The position numbers were made by a program, and so were the translations under genes. 26,626 bases of DNA. Origin: Natrinema soli. Lineage in GTDB: Archaea; Halobacteriota; Halobacteria; Halobacteriales; Natrialbaceae. Position 1 is the stretch's first letter; each line of letters begins with the position of its first letter. Below the pieces are notes generated by a model that worked only from the letters and a program-made list of their open reading frames with translations, made no database searches and had not been told where the DNA came from. Shown in pieces: positions 21,599 through 26,626 of this stretch. The stretch spans positions 1 through 26,626 of the forward strand of contig NZ_JAQIVI010000432.1 of assembly GCF_028618695.1 (NCBI RefSeq), read 5' to 3'.

Positions 21599-22561
21599 AT
21601 GGCAGCGAATACTACACCACGAGCGGTTTGTTTCCCTATGCTCAAAGGGGGATTCGGAAAGAGCACGTTTGCAAGCACCCTCGGCGGGATTCTCGGCGAT
21701 TTCCGAGACCATAGTGTACTCGTCGTTGACTTAGATCCGGCCGGACACCTCTCGACCGGTCTTGGCTACTACACGCGAGAGAATGACAGTGCAACCGATC
21801 TGGCTGACGTGTTACTTGAGGGCGAGCCACTCGAGGCAATCGTGAAAAATCCCGGCCACGGCTTCGATTTCATCCCGGCGCTCAATCTCGATACGATCTC
21901 CGACGAACTCTCGAAAGACTCGGTCCTTGCATCGGACCTCAAGATGAAACAAGAACTCGTCGATAAACACCTCGGTGAGCAGTACGACTACATGCTGTTC
22001 GACGTACCGGGGACTCGGAAGAAACTCACGAACAACGCGGTTATTGCAGCACCGAATGCGATTCTTCCGCTTATGCCAAAACCAGAGGCGATGAACGGGC
22101 TCCGGGAGACTGCGATTCGGCTTGTCGAACCGATTCGGCAGCAGCTCGGCGAGTTCAATATACTGGCGACGGTGCCGAACGACCTCTCCGCTCGGATTGA
22201 CCACCAAACCACGGATCGGAAGCTACTCGAGTCGATGAATACGCAGGAAAGCTTTGCGAGCTTCCTGCTGGCCGGTAACGACGGCGTCGACCCACAACAG
22301 GGGACGCTTTCGAATGGACACGACCTCGAGACGGTTCTCAACGATCATATCCCACCGTTTGCACGGATCCGCTCCGACGAGTGGGCGGCGATCGACGCGG
22401 GCGAGGTTTCCCCGCCGAAGCCACCGATCCGACACACGGGAGCGATCGGCGACGCCTACGAGGAGCGGAAACCACTCACGGCTCACGACCCGGAAAACCC
22501 ACAACTCGAGCACTTCGGCGTGGTTGCGGATATCATCGAAACCGGAGGGATCAACCAATGA
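21599..22561 (+). CDS. ParA-family partition ATPase
   Basis: A 320-aa P-loop ATPase with the deviant Walker A motif KGGFGKST at residues 16-23, the signature lysine at position 16, Walker A' VLVVDLDPAGHLSTGL around 38-53, and DYMLFDVPGTRKKLT as Walker B region around residue 135. It should drive segregation of a plasmid or large replicon, forming ATP-dependent dimers on nucleoid DNA. The C-terminal 60 residues are Pro-rich and less conserved. The next gene overlaps its stop by four bases, as usual for haloarchaeal parA and its small partner, and a repeat cluster precedes it. Base composition is GC-richer than the catabolic island. Alternative roles such as positioning of other cargo are less likely here. 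Confidence 0.87.
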   Translation: MAANTTPRAVCFPMLKGGFGKSTFASTLGGILGDFRDHSVLVVDLDPAGHLSTGLGYYTRENDSATDLADVLLEGEPLEAIVKNPGHGFDFIPALNLDTISDELSKDSVLASDLKMKQELVDKHLGEQYDYMLFDVPGTRKKLTNNAVIAAPNAILPLMPKPEAMNGLRETAIRLVEPIRQQLGEFNILATVPNDLSARIDHQTTDRKLLESMNTQESFASFLLAGNDGVDPQQGTLSNGHDLETVLNDHIPPFARIRSDEWAAIDAGEVSPPKPPIRHTGAIGDAYEERKPLTAHDPENPQLEHFGVVADIIETGGINQ

Positions 22562-22953
22562 CGAACTTCGATCTTGGTGACCCAGCCCCCGATGCTGACG
22601 ATGAACCTGCGGACGAACCAGACGACGAATCAACCCCCGACGAGCCGTCGACGAGCAACCAGGACACGGACGATCCGTTGCCGTCTGACTCAAACTCGAG
22701 CTCAGAACCAGACCGCGACCCAACCGAGACGGGTCCGTCGTTTCCTTACAGCGAAGTCCGACAGAGTCCCTTGTACGCGCGCGAGGAGACATGGACTGAG
22801 TTCGAGGACCAACTTGATTTCGAAGTCACACCTAAGCTTCGAAAAATGGGGATTCGAGATGACGAACTCCGCGAAATCCACGATATCGTCTTAGAAATCG
22901 CACTCGACAATCTGGAAGAGATTCCGGAACGGCTCGCGGAGAAGCGTCGGTAA
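22558..22953 (+). CDS. Small acidic ParA partner protein
   Basis: A 131-aa protein whose ATG overlaps the ParA stop codon (ATGA). The first 70 residues are extremely acidic and low in complexity (DDEPADEPDDESTPDEPS), probably disordered. The C-terminal 55 residues are a compact helical domain (REETWTEFEDQLDFEVTPKL, then DDELREIHDIVLEIALDNLE) ending in a basic tail, ERLAEKRR. By position it should be the centromere-binding or ParA-stimulating partner. No ParB nuclease or HTH motif is visible, so direct DNA binding is unproven. A GC-rich hairpin at 23020-23042 may end the operon. Confidence 0.75.
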   Translation: MTNFDLGDPAPDADDEPADEPDDESTPDEPSTSNQDTDDPLPSDSNSSSEPDRDPTETGPSFPYSEVRQSPLYAREETWTEFEDQLDFEVTPKLRKMGIRDDELREIHDIVLEIALDNLEEIPERLAEKRR

Positions 22954-23019
22954 CTGGAACGGTTTTCACCCACTGAGTCACGCCCGAAGTGATATCCCAC
23001 GAGACATGGAGGCCCCACA

Positions 23020-23042
23020 CGGCCGGTTATGGCGGCCGGCCG
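23020..23042. terminator. GC-rich hairpin after the parA operon
   Basis: CGGCCGG (23020-23026) pairs perfectly with CCGGCCG (23036-23042) around a 9-nt loop. It is about 70 nt past the ParA-partner stop and just before the next start. No T-run follows, so it may be a structural or binding element instead of a terminator. Confidence 0.35.
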
Positions 23043-23065
23043 AAAAGGGACACCAGAGAACCTCG

Positions 23066-23416
23066 ATGCTCGCGTCTTCCCCTTTTGCTAATGGACCCAT
23101 AGCCCTCGAGTCTCAACTCTCTCCTCTGCCCGATACCCTGCCCCGAACCCAACAGTTTCGCGGTCGCTCGCCGTCCGATCGCGACGACTGGCAGGTCTCG
23201 ACAGTGGCCCGCCGAACGACCAAGCACGACGGGTCAGCCGTCTGTGCCGTCACCGGCGAGACCGTCCCACTGACCGAGACGCATTTCTACGTGACGCTTC
23301 GGCGGGAGACATCGTCATCGACCCATCATGATGAGTACGGTCACCTGTTCGTCGCCGACGGCGCGCTTGGCAAGCTGGACGAGTGGCTCGAGGGCGGGAG
23401 TAAACAGTTTGTGTAA
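23066..23416 (+). CDS. Small conserved haloarchaeal protein (intact copy of the 552 pseudogene)
   Basis: A 116-aa protein from ATG 23066; the frame is open back to an ATG at 23006, but that start lies inside the region with the GC hairpin. The N-terminal 45 residues are polar and Pro/Ser-rich. The conserved core reads DDWQVSTVARRTTKHDGSAV, CAVTGETVPLTETHFYVTLR and GHLFVADGALGKLDEWLEGG. One cysteine before a TGE turn followed by a strand is reminiscent of small zinc-ribbon-like haloarchaeal proteins, but a full metal site is not visible. Function unknown. A decayed paralogue sits at the far end of the window. Confidence 0.7.
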   Translation: MLASSPFANGPIALESQLSPLPDTLPRTQQFRGRSPSDRDDWQVSTVARRTTKHDGSAVCAVTGETVPLTETHFYVTLRRETSSSTHHDEYGHLFVADGALGKLDEWLEGGSKQFV

Positions 23417-23430
23417 ACCACCCTCTATAT

Positions 23431-23437
23431 TTACATA
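23431..23437 (+). promoter_or_regulatory. TATA-like box for the small gene at 23463
   Basis: TTACATA, in an AT-rich run following CTCTATAT, is centred about 29 nt before ATG 23463. No ribosome-binding site is seen, consistent with a leaderless message. Confidence 0.35.
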
Positions 23438-23462
23438 CCAGCCTGTGATAATCACCCACACA

Positions 23463-23666
23463 ATGAACTGTGAATGGGGCTCACACACTTGTATAAAACG
23501 ACCAACTAGGCAGTTCAATATCCAGCATAAGGATACTGGAAACCAGAATACGCATTATTTCTGTGAGTCGCATGCCTTGCTAGGACTCTCGGAATTTAAA
23601 GCCAACAAGTCGGTTCGAGTATTGTCGGCCGATGAACGCGAATTGGCAAGTATAGACGAAGTATAA
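23463..23666 (+). CDS. 67-aa cysteine/histidine protein, candidate zinc finger
   Basis: A short frame with a good TATA-like box and a TAA at 23664-23666. The protein begins MNCEWGSHTCIKRPTR and contains HYFCESHALLG at about residues 31-41, so Cys3, Cys10, Cys34 and His37 could form a zinc site. The rest (ADERELASIDEV) is acidic. Lower GC than the parA region sets it apart. No family name is recognised; a small DNA- or protein-binding role is possible. Because it is short and without close parallels visible here, the call is moderate. Confidence 0.55.
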   Translation: MNCEWGSHTCIKRPTRQFNIQHKDTGNQNTHYFCESHALLGLSEFKANKSVRVLSADERELASIDEV

Positions 23667-23934
23667 CCTCTTCTGACCCGGTCCCTTGGTTTCGTATCGG
23701 CATTCTAGTAGGCATCAGACGCCGATATTCGGTGGAATGGTCTATAGGGGAAGAGACGGATATTTTGTATAGCGTTATTCAATTTAAATACTTTCCCAGC
23801 ACCCGTATTATCCCTATATCTGTACGCTCATAGTCTGTAACTGATATTCTATCAACCCCAACAGTACACAGTACATTAGACCAATAATGTACGGTATTAT
23901 TTTCAGGGTCCGCGCCCTCTGGTAAGCCGAGTCG
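23667..23934. other. AT-rich gap before the recombinase
   Basis: About 270 nt, AT-rich, with no reading frame of note. A candidate recombinase promoter is the TATTATTTT stretch near 23895. I looked for a tRNA 3' end or other attachment core near the recombinase start and saw none; AGGG and CCCT close to 23907-23920 can pair only weakly. Confidence 0.4.
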
Positions 23935-25029
23935 ATGCAAAACAACAATTCCGGACCTTCAACAGAGGGAAAACCCCTCGAGACAGCCAAAGACGAGTTC
24001 GTAGACGAACGCGACGGCAACTACGCATCGAACCTCGAGTACGTCCTCGGAAAATGGATCGACTGGACGCCCGATCGCGTGGAAACGCTCGACGACGTCA
24101 AACCGATCACGATGCGCCACTACGCGACGTATCTGAAACGCCGCTCGAAGCCTGACGATGGGATTAGTGAATCGACAGCTCGTACGTATTACAACTACGT
24201 CTCGGCGCTGTTGACACGGTCTGTTGAAGTTGGCGACCTCGCGGAGAACCCTGCTGAAAAACGGGAAGCGAAGAAACCACTCCCGACGACAACGACCAAC
24301 AGTGGCGACCAACAGTTCTGGAAACCGGAACAGCGCCGAGCGATCATCGAGCACGTCGACGAACGCGCTCGCACGGCGATCGACGCCGACGGCACCGGTG
24401 CGTTCGAGGAGGTGCGCGACCGGGCGTTGGTCTGTGTCCTCGCGTACACGGGCGTTCGTGGTGCTGAGGTGCTGGCCGATTCACGTGTGAAACGCCGCAA
24501 CGGACTTCGGTGGTCCGATCTCGACCTCGAGAATGGGATTCTCACAGTCTTCGGGAAGAGCCAAAACAGAGAGGAGACCGCACTCCCCGAACAGGCGGTC
24601 GAACCACTCCGGCGACTCGAGACGTTACTCGACTCGCCGGCCGACGGGTGGCCCGTATTCCCCTCGAGGCATCCGCCGTCGTTGTACGCGGCGATCGACG
24701 ACGCCGGACACGACAAACCGGACGGCGACCCCTGGGGTTACGTCCTCGAGACCGGTATCGAACCGCCGTCAATCAGCACCTCCGGCGCTCGCACGCTGTT
24801 GAAGCGTCTTTCGGACGAGGCCGACGTACCAGGGCTCGACGAAGACGAGTATCTCACGCTGCACGGAGCACGCCGCGGCGTCGGCGAAAAGCTCTATCGT
24901 GAGCGCGGGGCCGCCGCCGCGCAACGAACGTTGCGCCACGCCGATCCACAGACGACGAGTGAAATGTACTCGCACATCGAAGCGAGCAAGCTGGCCGAGG
25001 ATAATACGGAAGTGTTCGACGGGGAGTGA
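23935..25029 (+). CDS. Tyrosine recombinase/integrase (phage-integrase/Xer family)
   Basis: A 364-aa recombinase with a SAM-like core-binding domain (about residues 15-105) and a catalytic domain (about 130-360). Catalytic residues are R175 in YTGVRGAEV, K208 in FGKSQNREE, H310 and R313 in LHGARRG, H335 in LRHADPQTT, and nucleophile Y345 in EMYSHIE, so the active site is complete. It would carry out site-specific integration, excision or dimer resolution of a plasmid or provirus. A large insert between K208 and H310 (about DDAGHDKPDGDPWGYVLETG) is typical of haloarchaeal members. It is GC-rich, like parA. The HNH gene converges with it, ending 21 nt after its stop. Confidence 0.9.
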   Translation: MQNNNSGPSTEGKPLETAKDEFVDERDGNYASNLEYVLGKWIDWTPDRVETLDDVKPITMRHYATYLKRRSKPDDGISESTARTYYNYVSALLTRSVEVGDLAENPAEKREAKKPLPTTTTNSGDQQFWKPEQRRAIIEHVDERARTAIDADGTGAFEEVRDRALVCVLAYTGVRGAEVLADSRVKRRNGLRWSDLDLENGILTVFGKSQNREETALPEQAVEPLRRLETLLDSPADGWPVFPSRHPPSLYAAIDDAGHDKPDGDPWGYVLETGIEPPSISTSGARTLLKRLSDEADVPGLDEDEYLTLHGARRGVGEKLYRERGAAAAQRTLRHADPQTTSEMYSHIEASKLAEDNTEVFDGE

Positions 25030-25050
25030 AAAGTACGGCCTACGAGCCGA

Positions 25051-25872
25051 TCATTGAGCTATTCTTCGGACCTTCGATTGAAGCTTTGTCTTCGAGATAG
25101 CACCCCGATCAGCTTTTGCATGGCATCCTGGGCAGAGGACAATGAGATTCGAGGGTTCGTTTGGACCGCCCTCACTCCGAGGCGTGATATGGTGGACTTC
25201 TGGTTGATCGGTACGGTTGTTGCACCATTCACATTGTTGGCCAGCTCGTTCAAAGTAGAGTTCGTCTTTCAAGGACTGCGGAGTTGGCGGTGTTTTCTCG
25301 GGTCCGTTGGACGACTGAGAATCCTTCTTCTGCACCTTCGAATCGTCTTCGATAGTGGAGAGAAACTTGATTGCCGCACTGACACCATCGCGTTGGGCAA
25401 GGACGAGGACCCAACCTATGATCGCGATTCCTGACACCAGCATCGTGATGCCGATGAGAAGCGAGATTGAATCCAGTGCAAGACCGGATGAAAACACGAC
25501 TATCCCTCCTGCAATGAGTAACACCAGCGATATGCCGCCGGGTGGAAGGTCTCCGATGCCACTTTCACCATCGGAAACTCCATCGCCAGGGAACTCAAGT
25601 TCGATTCCACCATCTGAATTACCGAATCCTCCAAGTCCACCCATCGGGGATGGATTTCCAGATGACGCGAATTGCTCGAGGAGGTCCACGGCATCTTGGA
25701 AAGAGTCAACCTCGTGTACAGGAGCTGTGATATCGAACCGTTCGTCGTATATTCCGGGGTCGTAATCGGAAGTGACAACCTTGGCTTCGAGAGCGTTATC
25801 GAAAGTAATCGCGTATACTCCATTCTCCAGTTTTTCGAGTCGCCAATCTCCGTCTCGTCTGACTACACCCAT
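25051..25872 (-). CDS. Membrane-anchored HNH endonuclease
   Basis: A 273-aa protein with an unusual layout. Residues 1-70 form a small beta-rich domain (MGVVRRDGDWRLEKLENGVY). A Gly/Ser-rich linker follows, then two hydrophobic helices at roughly 113-158 (SLVLLIAGGIVVFSSGLAL and SLLIGITMLVSGIAIIGWVL), a charged linker, and a C-terminal HNH domain: CEWCNNRTDQPEVHHITPRS, GGPNEPSNLIVLCPGCHAK. Both CxxC pairs and the HH catalytic motif are intact, so nuclease activity is plausible. The ATG at 25872 is chosen because TATA-like sequence lies at 25898-25909; a TTG at 25926 would add 18 residues. Membrane attachment suggests a defence or DNA-entry role. Confidence 0.8.
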   Translation of the reverse strand: MGVVRRDGDWRLEKLENGVYAITFDNALEAKVVTSDYDPGIYDERFDITAPVHEVDSFQDAVDLLEQFASSGNPSPMGGLGGFGNSDGGIELEFPGDGVSDGESGIGDLPPGGISLVLLIAGGIVVFSSGLALDSISLLIGITMLVSGIAIIGWVLVLAQRDGVSAAIKFLSTIEDDSKVQKKDSQSSNGPEKTPPTPQSLKDELYFERAGQQCEWCNNRTDQPEVHHITPRSEGGPNEPSNLIVLCPGCHAKADRGAISKTKLQSKVRRIAQ

Positions 25873-25897
25873 ATGAATCAACAATTCGTCTAAGACG

Positions 25898-25909
25898 AAA
25901 TATATATTT
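25898..25909 (-). promoter_or_regulatory. TATA box for the HNH gene
   Basis: The minus strand reads AAATATATATTT, centred about 32 nt before ATG 25872. It is a strong TATA candidate in otherwise GC-richer DNA and supports that start over the upstream TTG. Confidence 0.4.
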
Positions 25910-25984
25910 GGGCAGGAGTATCGCAACTTCGATGATCGCTATCCCATGACTGTCTTACTCCGAAAGGTCTTGGTTACGTACTTC

Positions 25985-26345
25985 TCACTGAACCCGCTCA
26001 AGCACAGCCCCGGCCGTTTCCTCCCCAACCCCGTACACGCCTTCCAACCGCCCTCTATCACTCTCCCGCAACCCATCCAACGAATCGTACTCGCGGGCGA
26101 TCGCCTTCCCTGTCACCGGCCCGACGCCGTTCACGTCTTCGACCACGCCGAATCCGCTCGAACTCGTCGTCGACGGCCTCGCCGAGTCGGGCTCGAGTTC
26201 GGGCTCGTCGATCTGACCCTCGGCGTACAGGCGTTTGGCCTCGGTGACGGGGTCTTCGGGGGGTGGAGAGGCGGTCGTGGGCGTAGTAGGCGAGTGTCCC
26301 GACAGTGACGACGGCATAGAAGGCGGTTTCGAGGGTCTCGAGCAT
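25985..26345 (-). pseudogene. Membrane-anchored SHOCT/helix-hairpin-helix protein interrupted by a one-base frameshift
   Basis: From ATG 26345 the frame gives MLETLETAFYAVVTVGTLAY and AHDRLSTP, one membrane helix. After a run of six G (26258-26263 on the plus strand) the protein-like sequence continues in another frame: DPVTEAKRLYAEGQIDEPEL, a SHOCT-type short helical motif, then VEDVNGVGPVTGKAIAREY and GVYGVGEETAGAVLERVQ, two helix-hairpin-helix units. With five G instead of six, a single 120-residue protein results. Either the sequence has a homopolymer error or the gene is broken. The upstream gene stops two bases before this ATG. An HhH domain at the membrane suggests DNA binding or DNA transfer; this is inference. 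Confidence 0.7.
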
Positions 26346-26347
26346 GG

Positions 26348-26626
26348 TTACTCAGCCGCCCGATACCGATCGATCCGCATCTTATTCTCCGCGTAGGACC
26401 GACTCGAGTCGTAGATCGGATCATCGGGCAACGCGGCCTCGCCGTCGGGGACCGTCGCGACGGGCAACTCGGTCGCGGCGAGTACGTCCCGAACCATCGA
26501 TTCCCACTCGCCGATCGCCGACTCGTCGTCCATCATGCCGCGGAGGCGCTCGAAGGCGTCGGCGGCCTCCGCATACGCCTCGTTGAACTCCTCGAGCCAC
26601 TGGTCGACGTCGTCGACGCCGGCCTC
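26348..26626 (-). CDS. Hypothetical protein, C-terminal part (runs off right edge)
   Basis: The frame is open from the right edge of the window to the TAA at 26348-26350, giving the last 92 residues of a longer protein. Helical, acidic sequence (VDQWLEEFNEAYAEAADAFE, then ESMVRDVLAATELPVATVPD) is followed by a tail with RSYAENKMRIDRYRAAE. The start codon is outside the window; ATG 26536 is internal. The next gene starts two bases downstream, so they form an operon. No family recognised; the company of HhH, HNH and recombinase genes suggests an element-borne gene. Confidence 0.6.
   Translation of the reverse strand, partial: EAGVDDVDQWLEEFNEAYAEAADAFERLRGMMDDESAIGEWESMVRDVLAATELPVATVPDGEAALPDDPIYDSSRSYAENKMRIDRYRAAE

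Noticed and set aside
22223..22792. A 189-codon minus-strand frame across parA and its partner
   Set aside because: It is an antisense shadow of two well-supported overlapping genes, basic and low in domain-like sequence.
23900..23934. Possible tRNA 3' end or attachment site just before the recombinase
   Set aside because: The sequence forms no T-arm or acceptor stem, and no matching copy elsewhere in the window was found.

Overview
The window is haloarchaeal. The predicted proteins are strongly acidic, genes are often leaderless with a TATA-like box about 25 nt before the start codon, and several domain combinations (deviant-Walker ParA with a small acidic partner, TNase plus lamin-tail secreted nuclease, DUF5658-like membrane protein) are typical of Halobacteria. 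I cannot name the genus; a Natrialbaceae-like host is a guess. No rRNA, tRNA, CRISPR array or intact insertion sequence was seen.

Layout. (1) 1-825: a truncated hypothetical gene and a broken copy of a small gene whose intact relative lies at 23066-23416. (2) 882-16161: a compact catabolic island with lower GC than its flanks. It holds a CoA-acylating (methyl)malonate-semialdehyde dehydrogenase divergent from a class III aminotransferase, an Lrp/AsnC regulator, a sodium:solute symporter with a 49-aa membrane partner and an unknown soluble protein, an aldehyde dehydrogenase, SDR and M20 peptidase run, and an opposing minus-strand run of M20 peptidase, small membrane protein, second symporter, C45/AAT-type Ntn hydrolase and M20 carbamoyl-amino-acid hydrolase. 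(3) 16470-20600: a gene graveyard (winged-helix regulator, nuclease-like gene and at least four other broken genes) around two intact genes, a DUF5658-like membrane protein and a secreted TNase-lamin-tail nuclease. (4) 20601-23934: a gene-poor stretch with a G-quadruplex motif and a cluster of AGTYRACT repeats in front of parA and its partner, then two small proteins. (5) 23935-26626: a tyrosine recombinase, a membrane-anchored HNH nuclease, a frameshifted helix-hairpin-helix protein and the end of another gene running off the window.

How the genes may work together (inference). The island looks built to import amide- or carbamoyl-linked amino compounds through two Na+ symporters, cut them with Ntn and M20 amidohydrolases, transaminate the released omega- or beta-amino acid to a semialdehyde, and oxidise that to an acyl-CoA or acid. 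The combination carbamoyl hydrolase, aminotransferase, malonate-semialdehyde dehydrogenase would fit release and use of beta-alanine, but no dihydropyrimidinase is present and the substrate is unproven. The flanks, with parA, recombinase, pseudogenes and duplicated small genes, suggest a plasmid or an integrated element into which the island was carried.
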